DNA from: Zavarzinia aquatilis
GTDB taxonomy: Bacteria; Pseudomonadota; Alphaproteobacteria; Zavarziniales; Zavarziniaceae
Length of the DNA: 64,000 nt
Reading direction: 5' to 3'
Assembly (NCBI RefSeq): GCF_003173035.1
Contig: NZ_QGLE01000011.1
Location: 62,001 to 126,000 of the forward strand
In this document: piece after piece, positions 1 to 8,473 of the stretch
Position numbering within the stretch: the stretch's first letter is position 1
How the letters are laid out: every line of letters begins with the position of its first letter
Translations under genes and position numbers: made by a program
The notes under the pieces: generated by a model
Seen by the model: the letters and a program-made list of their open reading frames with translations, nothing else
Databases searched by the model: none
What the model was told of the DNA's origin: nothing

Positions 1-679
1 TGGTGAAGGCCGCCCCGGCGACACCGGCGACACCGCAGCCGAGGCCGAAGGTCATGCGGTCGACGCGGCGCGTGTCGATACCGACCGCGCCCGACATGGT
101 GCGGTTGGTGGTCACGGCGCGGACCTGCAGGCCCCAGCGCGACTTGAACAGGAGAACGAGCACGGCGGCGGTGATTGCGGCGGTCAGGCCCATGACGAAG
201 AGGCCGTTGATCTGCACCTCGATCGAGTCCGTGACATTCAGCGAGCCCATCATCCAGTCGGGCAATTCGACGCCGACTTCCCGCGCGCCGAAGGTCGAGC
301 GGAAGATCTGCTGCAGGATCAGCGACAGGCCCCAGGTGGCGAGCAGCGTATCGAGCGGCCTTGCATAGAGGTGCCGGATCATCACCCATTCGACCAGCAG
401 GCCGAGGGCACCCGCGGCGATGAAGGCGAAGATCATCGCGAAGAAGAAATAGGCCGGATAGGCGAAGGGCAGGAACTCGGTGAACAGATGTGACGTCAGA
501 TAGGTCACATAGGCGCCGAGGATCATGAACTCGCCGTGCGCCATGTTGATGACGCCCATCTGGCCGAAGATGATGGCAAGGCCAAGGGCCATCAGGACGA
601 AGACCGAAAACAGGATCAGCCCGGCGAAGCCTTGCATCACCAGGATCGAGCTCAGCTCGGCGAATGAATAATCGAACAT
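1..679 (-). CDS. urtB: UrtB, urea ABC transporter permease (5' part, runs off window start)
   Basis: This is the N-terminal 226 codons of a branched-chain/urea-type ABC permease; the C-terminus lies outside the window. Translation from the ATG at 679 gives a hydrophobic protein with several membrane spans and the motif GQMGVINMAHGEFMILGAY typical of the LivH/UrtB family. In UrtABCDE, UrtB is one of two inner-membrane subunits that pass urea from the UrtA binding protein into the cytoplasm. It lies downstream of urtA on the same strand with a gap of about 144 bases that holds two hairpin repeats. Some UrtB proteins carry a long periplasmic N-terminal extension; this one starts directly with the membrane domain. 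A LivH-type amino-acid permease is the alternative, but the UrtA-type neighbour favours urea. Confidence 0.9.
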   Translation of the reverse strand, partial: MFDYSFAELSSILVMQGFAGLILFSVFVLMALGLAIIFGQMGVINMAHGEFMILGAYVTYLTSHLFTEFLPFAYPAYFFFAMIFAFIAAGALGLLVEWVMIRHLYARPLDTLLATWGLSLILQQIFRSTFGAREVGVELPDWMMGSLNVTDSIEVQINGLFVMGLTAAITAAVLVLLFKSRWGLQVRAVTTNRTMSGAVGIDTRRVDRMTFGLGCGVAGVAGAAFT

Positions 680-729
680 GGCCGCGTCACCCCGCACGAC
701 GGTTGATGCCTCCCCGCCCCCCACCCGGC

Positions 730-812
730 GTCACCCCGGCGAAGGCCGGGGTCTCGTCGGGCAGGGGCACCGGGGCCAATTCCGACGTCGTCCCGGCCTG
801 CGCCGGGACGAC
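730..812. repeat. Pair of REP-like hairpins between urtA and urtB
   Basis: Two GC-rich inverted repeats of the type common in alphaproteobacterial intergenic DNA lie here: CCCCGGC-gaag-GCCGGGG (about 733-751) and a longer perfect one, GTCGTCCCGGC-ctgc-GCCGGGACGAC (787-812). No T-run follows in the direction of transcription, so these look more like REP elements or mRNA-stabilising hairpins than simple terminators. They may let urtA be made in excess over the membrane subunits. Confidence 0.6.
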
Positions 813-823
813 GATGAAACGAC

Positions 824-2092
824 TTACTGGTAGCCCTTGGGGAACGGGTTCGGCTCGACGAGGTCCGCCGTCTCGTAAACGACGTCATACTGGCCATCCG
901 TACGGGCGCGGCCGACGCGGGTCTTCGACCACAGGTGATGGTTCTCGTGGATGCGGACGTAACCTTCCGGTGCACCGGTGAACTCGATGCCGGGCGAAGC
1001 CGCCGCCACCTTGTCGATGTCGAAGGAGCCGGCCTTCTCGACCGTCGCCTTCCACAGCCAGGGGCCGAGATAGGCGGCCTGGGTAACGTCACCGATAACG
1101 ATGTCCTTGCCCCACATTTCCTTGAAGGCGGCGACGAACTTCTTGTTGTTCTCGTTGTCGAGCGACTGGAAGTACTTCATGCAGGCATAGGCGCCGACGA
1201 TGTTCTCGCCGCCGATGCCGAGGATTTCGTCCTCGGTGACCGAGATGGTCAGCAGGGTCTGCTTGTTCTCGAGATCGAAGCCCGCGGCCTTCAGCTGCTT
1301 GTAGAAGGCGACGTTGGAGCCGCCGACGATGATCGCGTAAATGACGTCCGGCTTCTTCAACTTGATCTTGTTGATGACCGAGTTGAACTGGGTGTGGCCC
1401 AGCGGGAAATATTCCTCGCCGACGACTTCGAGCTTCTGGAAATTCTCGATGTGCTTGCGGGCGATCTTGTTCGAGGTGCGCGGCCAGATGTAATCCGAGC
1501 CGAGCAGGTAGAAGGTCTTGGCGCCCTTCTCCTTCACCACCCAGTCGAGACCGGCGATGATCTGCTGCGTCGCTTCCTGGCCGGTATAGATGACGTTCTT
1601 CGACTGCTCGAGGCCTTCGTAGAAGGTCGGGTAGTAGAGCATCCCGTTGTACTGCTCGAACACCGGCAGCACGGCTTTCCGCGAAGCCGAGGTCCAGCAG
1701 CCGAAGACCGAGGCGCATTTGTCGTTGACCAGCAGCTTCTTCGCCTTTTCCGCGAAGGTCGGCCAGTCGGAGGCGCCGTCTTCCTGGATGTATTTGATCT
1801 TGCGGCCGAGCACGCCGCCCATGGCGTTGATCTGCTCGATCGCCAGCTTTTCGGCCTGCACCGAACCCGTCTCCGAGATCGCCATGGTGCCGGTGACCGA
1901 ATGCAGGATGCCGACGGTCACTTCCGTGTCGGTGACGGCGAGGCCGGTGGTGTTCACGCCGTCGGCCGCGAAGCTCGAACGGGCCGCGCCGCCGAAGGCC
2001 GCCATGGCCGGCACCGCCGCCATGCCCTTCAGCAACTGCCGCCGCAGCGGCGAAGTCAGGCCGGTCTTCTCGTTGATGTCGTCGCTTGCCAT
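824..2092 (-). CDS. urtA: UrtA, urea ABC transporter substrate-binding protein
   Basis: A 422-residue periplasmic binding protein of the type I (Leu/Ile/Val-like) fold. The N-terminus carries a twin-arginine-like export signal (LRRQLLKG, then an Ala-rich stretch with probable cleavage near residue 42). The mature protein starts with the family pattern VTVGILHSVTGTMAISE and contains the UrtA-type stretches GCWTSASRKAVLPVFE and LLGSDYIWPRTSN. It should capture urea (or a short amide) and deliver it to UrtB/UrtC. The start at 2092 is supported by an AGGAGG sequence just upstream. It is the first gene of the urt operon, divergent from a sensor kinase gene, with a palindrome-rich 240-base region between them. 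Related short-chain amide binding proteins (FmdD) are the main alternative. Confidence 0.92.
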   Translation of the reverse strand: MASDDINEKTGLTSPLRRQLLKGMAAVPAMAAFGGAARSSFAADGVNTTGLAVTDTEVTVGILHSVTGTMAISETGSVQAEKLAIEQINAMGGVLGRKIKYIQEDGASDWPTFAEKAKKLLVNDKCASVFGCWTSASRKAVLPVFEQYNGMLYYPTFYEGLEQSKNVIYTGQEATQQIIAGLDWVVKEKGAKTFYLLGSDYIWPRTSNKIARKHIENFQKLEVVGEEYFPLGHTQFNSVINKIKLKKPDVIYAIIVGGSNVAFYKQLKAAGFDLENKQTLLTISVTEDEILGIGGENIVGAYACMKYFQSLDNENNKKFVAAFKEMWGKDIVIGDVTQAAYLGPWLWKATVEKAGSFDIDKVAAASPGIEFTGAPEGYVRIHENHHLWSKTRVGRARTDGQYDVVYETADLVEPNPFPKGYQ

Positions 2093-2181
2093 GCGCCCCT
2101 CCTATCGGGTGGTCCCTGTCAGATCGGATCGGGACAATGTCCCTGCGCAGCGATGGTCGGTCGATTTTGTGCAGTGCAGCC

Positions 2182-2219
2182 ATACGCAGAACTGCGTATT
2201 TGCAGCGCAACAATTGCGC
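2182..2219. promoter_or_regulatory. Two palindromes in the urtA / sensor-kinase divergent region
   Basis: The 242-base gap between the divergent genes holds ATACGCAG-AA-CTGCGTAT (2182-2199), a perfect inverted repeat with 8-base arms, and GCGCAA-CAA-TTGCGC (2205-2219), 6-base arms with a 3-base spacer. The second starts five bases after the first. Placed between urtA and a two-component system they are good candidates for operators, perhaps of the LuxR-type response regulator encoded next door. No convincing sigma-54 or sigma-70 promoter was found in the gap. Confidence 0.5.
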
Positions 2220-2334
2220 ACCACTGTCTACGCATCGGCGGGACGGCGGGGCAGCCGCGACCGGCGGGGCTGCGCGGGTCGCGGTGTGGAGGTATTGTCG
2301 GCTGCGGTGAGGCGTTAAAGGCAGGGGCCAGGGG

Positions 2335-5300
2335 ATGTCGGCACGACAGCGCATCGTCAGGGTGCGCCGCCAATACAATCAATGGGTGGCGAACCAGACG
2401 TTGGAGGATTACGCGCTTCGCTTCACCGCGAAGGGCGCCCGGCGCTGGTCGTCGTTCCGGGTGGCGAACACGGCCCTCGGCGCCATTTCGTTTCTGGCGC
2501 TGGAAGCGATCGGCGGCGCGATCACTCTATCCTATGGCTTCAGCAATGCAACCACGGCGATTATCGTCGTCGGCATCCTCATCGGTCTCACGGGGATCCC
2601 CATCACCTATTACGCCGCGAAATACGGCGTCGACATCGACCTTCTCACCCGGGGCGCCGGGTTCGGCTATATCGGCTCCACCCTCACCTCGCTGATCTAC
2701 GCCTCCTTCACCTTCATCTTCTTCGCGATCGAAGCCGCGATCATGGCCCATGCGCTCGACATGATGTTCGGGCTGCCGCCGTCGATCGGCTATATCGTCT
2801 GCGCCCTCGCGGTCATTCCCGTGGTAACCCATGGCATTACCCTGATCAGCCGGTTCCAGATGTGGACCCAGCCGCTGTGGGTCGTGCTGCATCTGATGCC
2901 CTTCGCCTTTCTGGCGTTTTCGGGTGGCGACACCTTCAGCACCTGGCAGAGCCACACCGGACGGCACGGCGCGCCCGACGGCAGCGTCGACCTCATTTCC
3001 TTCGGGCTTGCCGCCTCCGTCGTCTTCTCGCTGGTCGCGCAGATTGGCGAGCAGGTCGACTTCCTGCGCTTCCTGCCGGCGACCTCGCCGACCCGGCGCG
3101 GGCGCGTCGGCTGGTGGGCGGCGCTGCTGGCGGCGGGGCCCGGCTGGATCGTGCTCGGCGTCCTCAAGATGCTGGCGGGTTCCCTGCTCGCCGTGCTCTG
3201 CCTTCAGCAGGGCATTCCGGCCGACAAGGCGTCCGAGCCGACGGAAATGTATCTCGTCGCCTTCGGCGCCATGTTCGGCGACCCCAATGTCGCCCTCGGC
3301 CTCGCCGGCGCCTTCGTCGTGCTGTCCCAGTTCAAGATCAATGTGACCAATGCCTATGCGGGCTCCATCGCTTGGTCGAATTTCTTCTCGCGCCTCACCC
3401 ACAGCCACCCCGGCCGCGTGGTCTGGCTGGTGTTCAACGTCATCATCGCCCTGATGCTGATGGAGCTCGGCGTCTACGAGGCGCTGGAGCAGATCCTCGG
3501 GCTCTATTCCGTGATCGCCATCGCCTGGGTCGGCGCCATCGTTTCCGACCTCGTCGTCAACAAGCCACTGGGCCTGAGCCCGAAACATATCGAATTCAAG
3601 CGCGCCCATCTTTACGACATCAATCCGGTCGGCGTCGGCTCGATGCTGTTCGCGACCGCCATCGCCTCGATCGCGCTGTTCGGCGCCTTCGGGGCCGAGC
3701 TGCAATCCCTCGCGCCGTTCCTCGCCCTCGTCGTCGCCTTCACCACGGCGCCGCTGATCGCCATCGCGACCAAGGGCCGCTATTACATCGCGCGAACGCC
3801 CCGGCGGAACTGGCGCAAGCGCACCATCATCGCCTGTTGTATCTGCGAGCATAGTTTCGAGCCCGAGGACATGGCCTTCTGCCCGGCCTACGAAGGGCCG
3901 ATCTGTTCGCTCTGCTGTTCGCTCGACGCCCGCTGCCACGACAGCTGCAAGGACAAGGCGCGCATCCCCGATCAGGCCCTGCATCTTCTCGGCAAGATAT
4001 TGCCCGCCCGGGTGGTGGAACGGCTGAATTCCCGCCTCGGCCATTACCTCGGCATCCAGTCGATCGCCGCCGCCGTGATCGGCCTCACCCTGTGGCTGGT
4101 CTATTACCAGAGCACCATCGACGTCGGCGGCCACGATCCCGCCCTCGCCGGGATGATGTGGTCGATCTTCTTCATCCTGTTCATCATCACCGGGGTCGCC
4201 GCCTGGCTCTTCGTCCTCGCGCAGGAAAGCCGCCATGTCGCGCAAGAGGAATCGGCGCGCCAGACCACCCTCCTCATGCAGGAGATCGAGGCCCACAAGG
4301 TGACGGACGCCAAGCTGCAGAAGGCCAAGGAGGCGGCGGAAAGCGCCAATCTGGCCAAGACGCGTTATGTCGTTGGCATTTCCCACGAACTCCGCACGCC
4401 GCTGAACGCCATCTTCGGCTATGCCCAGTTGCTCGACCGCGATCCGGCCATGCCCGCCCACCGGCAGGACGCGGTGAAGGTGATAAGGCGCAGCGCCGAA
4501 CATCTGACCGGCCTGATCGAGGGCCTGCTCGACATCTCGAAGATCGAGGCCGGGCGCCTGCACCTGCACCGCGACGAGGTCCAGCTGGAGGATTTCCTCG
4601 AACAGATCGTCGGCATGTTCCGCCTGCAGGCGCAGGGCAAGGGCATCGACTTCATCTTCGAGAAAAGCCCGAGCCTGCCCCAGGTCGTCTTCACCGACGA
4701 AAAGCGCCTGCGTCAGATCCTGATCAACCTCCTGTCCAACGCGATCAAATTCACCCGCCAGGGTCATGTTTCCCTGCGCATCCGCTATCGCAATCCGGTC
4801 GCCGAATTCGAGGTGGAGGACACGGGCATCGGCATCCATGCCGACGACATCGGCCGCATCTTCGACCCCTTCGAGCGCGGAAGGCAGCCCAATGTCTTCG
4901 CGGCGCTGGGCACCGGCCTTGGCCTGACCATCACCAAGCTGCTGACCGAGATCATGGGCGGGGAGATTTCCGTGACCTCGGTCTTCGGCAAGGGCAGCAC
5001 CTTCAAGGTCCGCCTGCTGCTCTCCGCCTCCGGCCGCCAGGTCGAGAGCCGGGAGAGCGAACCCGCGGTGCACGGCTATCTCGGCGCGCCGAAGACCGTG
5101 CTCATCGCCGACGACGAGCTGGACCACCGCGACCTCATTCAGGATTCGCTTTCGCCCATCGGCTTTACCGTGTTCGGCGCGCCCGATGGCGCGACCTGTC
5201 TCGAACTCGCGAAAGTGGCGAAGCCGGACCTTGTCCTGCTCGACCTGTCCATGCCGGACATGAGCGGCTGGGAGGTCGCCCGCCGCCTGCGCGAGGACCA

Positions 5301-5727
5301 GGACCCGCCGCCGAAGATCATCATCGTCTCGGCCAATGCCAACGAATATCGCCCGGGCGGCGACGGCGATCTGCATGACGACTTCCTGGTGAAGCCCGTG
5401 CATCTGCGCCGCCTGTTCGATGCCATCGGCCGGGTGCTGCATCTGACCTGGACCCACGAGGCGCCGGCAACCCCACCCGCGGCCCCCGGCCTCGCCTTCG
5501 ACCGGGCCGGCCTGCCCTCGGTCCGCCATATCCAGGAGCTGCTGAAACTGGGTGAAATCGGCTATGTGCGCGGCATCCAGGCCAAGCTCGACGAGATCGA
5601 CCAGCAATACCCGGAATCCCAGGCTTTCACGACCGCCCTGCGGTCCATGGTGAGAGGATTTGCCCTCGATGAATACATGGACATCCTGCGCCGCCTTTCG
5701 ACCGGTGGACCCCATGACCGCGCGTGA
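2335..5727 (+). CDS. NCS1 permease-like hybrid sensor histidine kinase with receiver domain
   Basis: An 1130-residue fusion. Residues about 30-480 form a polytopic domain resembling nucleobase:cation symporter-1 (CodB/purine-cytosine) permeases, with some twelve hydrophobic segments. Residues 500-540 are a Cys-rich module with nine Cys (IACCICEHSF ... ICSLCCSLDARCHDSCK). Two more membrane segments (about 573-591, 606-626) and a coiled coil lead into HisKA (GISHELRTPLNAI, phospho-acceptor His684), HATPase_c (N box LINLLSNAIKF near 796-806, G1 DTGIG near 829) and a receiver domain (about 921-1035, acceptor Asp970). The last hundred residues are helical. It is probably a transporter-like sensor, as the SLC5-fused CbrA is for another carrier family, here beside a urea importer. 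It overlaps the response regulator gene by 14 bases. Ligand unknown; a purine or pyrimidine is a reasonable guess. Confidence 0.9.
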   Translation: MSARQRIVRVRRQYNQWVANQTLEDYALRFTAKGARRWSSFRVANTALGAISFLALEAIGGAITLSYGFSNATTAIIVVGILIGLTGIPITYYAAKYGVDIDLLTRGAGFGYIGSTLTSLIYASFTFIFFAIEAAIMAHALDMMFGLPPSIGYIVCALAVIPVVTHGITLISRFQMWTQPLWVVLHLMPFAFLAFSGGDTFSTWQSHTGRHGAPDGSVDLISFGLAASVVFSLVAQIGEQVDFLRFLPATSPTRRGRVGWWAALLAAGPGWIVLGVLKMLAGSLLAVLCLQQGIPADKASEPTEMYLVAFGAMFGDPNVALGLAGAFVVLSQFKINVTNAYAGSIAWSNFFSRLTHSHPGRVVWLVFNVIIALMLMELGVYEALEQILGLYSVIAIAWVGAIVSDLVVNKPLGLSPKHIEFKRAHLYDINPVGVGSMLFATAIASIALFGAFGAELQSLAPFLALVVAFTTAPLIAIATKGRYYIARTPRRNWRKRTIIACCICEHSFEPEDMAFCPAYEGPICSLCCSLDARCHDSCKDKARIPDQALHLLGKILPARVVERLNSRLGHYLGIQSIAAAVIGLTLWLVYYQSTIDVGGHDPALAGMMWSIFFILFIITGVAAWLFVLAQESRHVAQEESARQTTLLMQEIEAHKVTDAKLQKAKEAAESANLAKTRYVVGISHELRTPLNAIFGYAQLLDRDPAMPAHRQDAVKVIRRSAEHLTGLIEGLLDISKIEAGRLHLHRDEVQLEDFLEQIVGMFRLQAQGKGIDFIFEKSPSLPQVVFTDEKRLRQILINLLSNAIKFTRQGHVSLRIRYRNPVAEFEVEDTGIGIHADDIGRIFDPFERGRQPNVFAALGTGLGLTITKLLTEIMGGEISVTSVFGKGSTFKVRLLLSASGRQVESRESEPAVHGYLGAPKTVLIADDELDHRDLIQDSLSPIGFTVFGAPDGATCLELAKVAKPDLVLLDLSMPDMSGWEVARRLREDQDPPPKIIIVSANANEYRPGGDGDLHDDFLVKPVHLRRLFDAIGRVLHLTWTHEAPATPPAAPGLAFDRAGLPSVRHIQELLKLGEIGYVRGIQAKLDEIDQQYPESQAFTTALRSMVRGFALDEYMDILRRLSTGGPHDRA

Positions 5728-6622
5728 CATCGTCCTCGTCGTCGACGATTCGCCCGGCACCCTCGGCATGTTGACCGACGCCATCGAGGAGGCGGGCCTG
5801 ACCGTGCTCGTCGCCGTCGCCGGCAGCGCCGCCCTTTCCCTGGTCGAGAAGATCACGCCCGACGTCATCCTGCTCGACGCCATCATGCCGGGCATGGACG
5901 GGTTCGAGACCTGCCGCCGCCTGAAGCAGCTGCCGGCCATGGCCCATGTCCCCGTCATCTTCATGACCGGCCTGTCCGAGACCGAGCATATCGTGAACGG
6001 CTTTGCCGCCGGCGGTGTCGACTATGTCACGAAGCCCATCGCCCCGGACGAGCTGGTGGCGCGCATCCGCGTCCATCTCGCCAATGCCCGCCTGACCCAG
6101 AGCGCGCGCGCCGCGCTCGATGCCACCGGCCGCTACCTCCTCGGCGCCGACCGTCAGGGCCGCATCCTGTGGTCGACGCCGCAGGCCGCCGTGCTGCTCG
6201 GCGGCGCGGCCGAAAGCGGCCAGCTGCCGGCCGATGTCGGCCAATGGGTCGCCAGCCTCGCCGCGCCCGAAGGCGGCGCCAACCGTTTCGTGCCGGCGAG
6301 TCCGCCGGGCGGACGGGCGATCCAGTTCGGCTTCGTCGGCCGCACCGGCCCCAATGAATTCCTGCTGCAGCTGGCGGAAACCGATCAGCCGGCCCAGGAA
6401 CTCACCTTGCGCGACCGCCTCGGCCTGACCGCGCGGGAGGGCGAAGTGCTGATGTGGCTGGCACGGGGCAAGTCCAACCGGGATATCGCCGAAATCCTCG
6501 GCCTGTCGCCGCGCACGGTGAACAAGCACCTCGAGACGATCTACGACAAGCTGGGGGTCGAGAACCGCACCGCCGCCGCCATGCTGGCGCTGCGCACCCT
6601 CGACGGCGATCGGGGGCACTGA
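5714..6622 (+). CDS. LuxR/NarL-type response regulator
   Basis: A 302-residue DNA-binding response regulator. A receiver domain occupies residues 4-120 with acceptor Asp55 (VILLDAIMPGMDG) and the conserved Lys in DYVTKPI. A middle section (about 125-215) resembles a small PAS-like fold (LGADRQGRILWST). The C-terminus is a LuxR helix-turn-helix (LTAREGEVLMWLARGKSN ... SPRTVNKHLETIYDKLGV). The start was placed at ATG 5714, inside the end of the kinase gene, because the receiver domain begins there; an upstream in-frame ATG would add unrelated residues. The 14-base overlap implies translational coupling with the kinase, so the two should form a cognate pair. Targets may include the divergent urt operon. 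A strong terminator follows. Confidence 0.9.
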   Translation: MTARDIVLVVDDSPGTLGMLTDAIEEAGLTVLVAVAGSAALSLVEKITPDVILLDAIMPGMDGFETCRRLKQLPAMAHVPVIFMTGLSETEHIVNGFAAGGVDYVTKPIAPDELVARIRVHLANARLTQSARAALDATGRYLLGADRQGRILWSTPQAAVLLGGAAESGQLPADVGQWVASLAAPEGGANRFVPASPPGGRAIQFGFVGRTGPNEFLLQLAETDQPAQELTLRDRLGLTAREGEVLMWLARGKSNRDIAEILGLSPRTVNKHLETIYDKLGVENRTAAAMLALRTLDGDRGH

Positions 6623-6641
6623 CGGGGCTGTCGAGCCCAAG

Positions 6642-6675
6642 AAAAAACCCCGCGGCATCGCTGCCGCGGGGTTTT
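6642..6675. terminator. Bidirectional rho-independent terminator
   Basis: A long A-tract, the stem CCCCGCGGCA / TGCCGCGGGG with a 4-base loop, and a T-tract follow each other, so the hairpin can end transcription from both sides: the response regulator gene on the plus strand and the cold shock gene on the minus strand. Confidence 0.9.
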
Positions 6676-6691
6676 CCGTCGCGAGGACGGC

Positions 6692-6898
6692 TCAGGCGGC
6701 CTGGAGATTGACCGCCGAGACCTTGCCCTGCTTGCCCTTTTCGAGGTCGAAGCTGATGCGCTGGCCTTCGTTCAGGCTGCCGAGGGTCGAACGCTCGACC
6801 GCGGAGATATGGACGAACACGTCCGCGCCGCCGTTTTCCGGAACGATAAAGCCGAAGCCCTTGGTGGCATTGAACCACTTCACGGTGCCGATAGTCAT
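6692..6898 (-). CDS. cspA: CspA-family cold shock protein
   Basis: A 68-residue single cold-shock domain, the usual length for this family. It contains the two RNA-binding motifs RNP1 (KGFGFI, residues about 13-18) and RNP2 (VFVHIS, about 27-32) and begins with the typical [15 protein letters not shown]. Such proteins bind single-stranded RNA and DNA and act as RNA chaperones in cold, stationary phase or stress. It is monocistronic: a bidirectional terminator lies just downstream and about 200 gene-free bases upstream, room for the long 5' leader usual in cold-shock mRNAs. The Shine-Dalgarno sequence is weak. Which paralogue this is cannot be told from sequence alone. Confidence 0.95.
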   Translation of the reverse strand: MTIGTVKWFNATKGFGFIVPENGGADVFVHISAVERSTLGSLNEGQRISFDLEKGKQGKVSAVNLQAA

Positions 6899-7102
6899 AT
6901 TGGGTAGTCTTTCGAGAATGGGTGTTCATCCCGCAGGTTTGCAGGACAGGTCAGATTTCAATGTCGGGATGGACGGGGCCGTCGCTGGGTAGCGGGAGCG
7001 CAAGGCCGCCAAACGTCGAAACGTGATCGCGGGCACTATGGGCAAGCCCGGCCCGCGATACAAGCCCTAAATGCCGATGCCGGTGTCCCGGCCGCGCGCG
7101 GA
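6899..7102 (-). promoter_or_regulatory. Upstream region of the cold shock gene
   Basis: About 204 bases without a gene separate the cold shock gene from the aminotransferase upstream. The promoter and probable long leader of the cold shock mRNA must lie here. I could not assign -35/-10 boxes with confidence, and no rho-independent terminator for the aminotransferase is obvious. Confidence 0.4.
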
Positions 7103-8350
7103 TCAATCCCCGATGGCCGCGACGGCCGCGAAACCTTCGCCGGTCGCCTCGAGAATCTGCGCCATCTGCGCGTCGCTCAGGGCGGCGGAAATGAACCAGT
7201 TGTGGCGCGGATGGGTGAACACCCCGGCCTTGGCGCAGGCGGCGGCGAAGACATCGGTTTTCGCCCAGTCGCTTTCGCCCGGGAAACACAGATAGGGCAT
7301 GGTGACATGGCCGGTCAGGCTGCAGTCGACGCCATATTTCGCCGCCTGCGCCAGCAGCCCGTCCCACAGCACCTGGCCGAGGGTGTGCATCCGCGCGACG
7401 CTGCCTTCCCGCGCCATGACGTCCAGGGTGGCGAGAGAAGCCGCCATGGCGACCGACGAGAACCAGAACGAGCCCGTCGTGAAAATCTTCTCGATCGCCG
7501 GGCGCAAGACGTCGATCCCCATCAGCGCCGCGATGGGATGACCGTTGCCCAGCGCCTTGCTCCAGGCCGACAGATCGGGCGCGACACCGATCCCGGCCCA
7601 GCTGCTGCCGAAGCCGAGGCGCATCCCGCAGCGCACCTCGTCGAGCACCAGCATGGCGCCCTTCTCGTCGCACAGGGCGCGCAGGTAGCGGGCGAATTCC
7701 GGCTCCACCAGTTCCTGCGGCAAACCGGCGTCATGGCGGAAGGGCGAGACAATGATGGCGGCGAGATCGTCGCCGCAGGCGGCCAGCGCGGCCTCGACGC
7801 TGGCGATGTCATTGTAGCGGTAGTTGTAGAGGTCGGCGCGTGCCCCGGGCGTGGTGCCGAGCGGGATCGGCGTGCACCAGGGCGCGGCGCCGTGATAGGC
7901 GCCGGTCGCCATCAGCACGCCCTTGCGCCCCGTGTGGGCGCGGGCGACGGTGAGCGCGAGGGTGGTCGCATCGGTGCCGTTCTTCTGGAACATCGCCCAG
8001 TCGGCGTAATCGACGATGCCGGTCAGCCGCTCCGCCAGTTCGACCATGCGCGGGCCGGGCAGGTTGAAGCAATCGCCCAGCATGGCCTGTTCTCGTGCCG
8101 CGGCCTCGACCTCGGGATGGCGGTGGCCAAGCACGATGGGGCCATAGGAACACAGCAGGTCGATATACTCCCGCCCGTCGACGTCGCGCACCACCGCGCC
8201 CTCGCCCGAGGCGATGAACTGGGGCGCGCCGGGCCACAGGTGCTTCGCGGCCTGGTGGCCATACATGCCGCCCGGAATGACCGCGGCGGCGCGCCGGCGC
8301 AGATCGGCATCGACCGAGGCGACGGGGGCGGGAAAGGCGATGGAATTCAT
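7103..8350 (-). CDS. Class III aminotransferase, glutamate-1-semialdehyde aminomutase-like
   Basis: A 415-residue PLP-dependent enzyme of fold type I, subgroup II. The PLP lysine is Lys265 (SAWSKALGNGHPIAALMG) and the cofactor-binding Asp is Asp237 (LVLDEVR). The N-terminal part (VIPGGMYGHQ, LLCSYGPIVLGHRHP) resembles HemL-like aminomutases, but the usual T-G-F-R after DEV is replaced by RCGMR, so this is unlikely to be the haem-pathway HemL. It probably moves an amino group to or within a small keto or aldehyde substrate. The ATG at 8350 is preferred over an upstream start at 8401 because a GAGGG Shine-Dalgarno lies upstream and family similarity starts there. Neighbours on the same strand are unrelated core genes, so context does not reveal the substrate. 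Confidence 0.85.
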   Translation of the reverse strand: MNSIAFPAPVASVDADLRRRAAAVIPGGMYGHQAAKHLWPGAPQFIASGEGAVVRDVDGREYIDLLCSYGPIVLGHRHPEVEAAAREQAMLGDCFNLPGPRMVELAERLTGIVDYADWAMFQKNGTDATTLALTVARAHTGRKGVLMATGAYHGAAPWCTPIPLGTTPGARADLYNYRYNDIASVEAALAACGDDLAAIIVSPFRHDAGLPQELVEPEFARYLRALCDEKGAMLVLDEVRCGMRLGFGSSWAGIGVAPDLSAWSKALGNGHPIAALMGIDVLRPAIEKIFTTGSFWFSSVAMAASLATLDVMAREGSVARMHTLGQVLWDGLLAQAAKYGVDCSLTGHVTMPYLCFPGESDWAKTDVFAAACAKAGVFTHPRHNWFISAALSDAQMAQILEATGEGFAAVAAIGD

Positions 8351-8473
8351 GGCGGCGGCTTCCCTCTGATCACGCGGATACGGCAGCGGGCGGAAGCCCA
8401 CGGTCTTATCGTGACAGAGGAACAGGCCCCGCGCGCTCCATATTCCGGTGGAGGGCAGAGGGCCCTGCGCGCC

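Noticed and set aside
2527-5964. A very long antisense reading frame (over 1100 codons) opposite the permease-kinase gene
   Set aside because: High GC keeps antisense frames open. The product is Arg/Gly/Asp-rich with no recognisable domain, while the plus strand encodes clear permease, kinase and receiver motifs.
7103-8350. HemL (glutamate-1-semialdehyde aminomutase) of haem synthesis
   Set aside because: The conserved DEV-T-G-F-R stretch is changed to DEVRCGMR, and many alphaproteobacteria make 5-aminolevulinate by another route, so a general class III aminotransferase call is safer.
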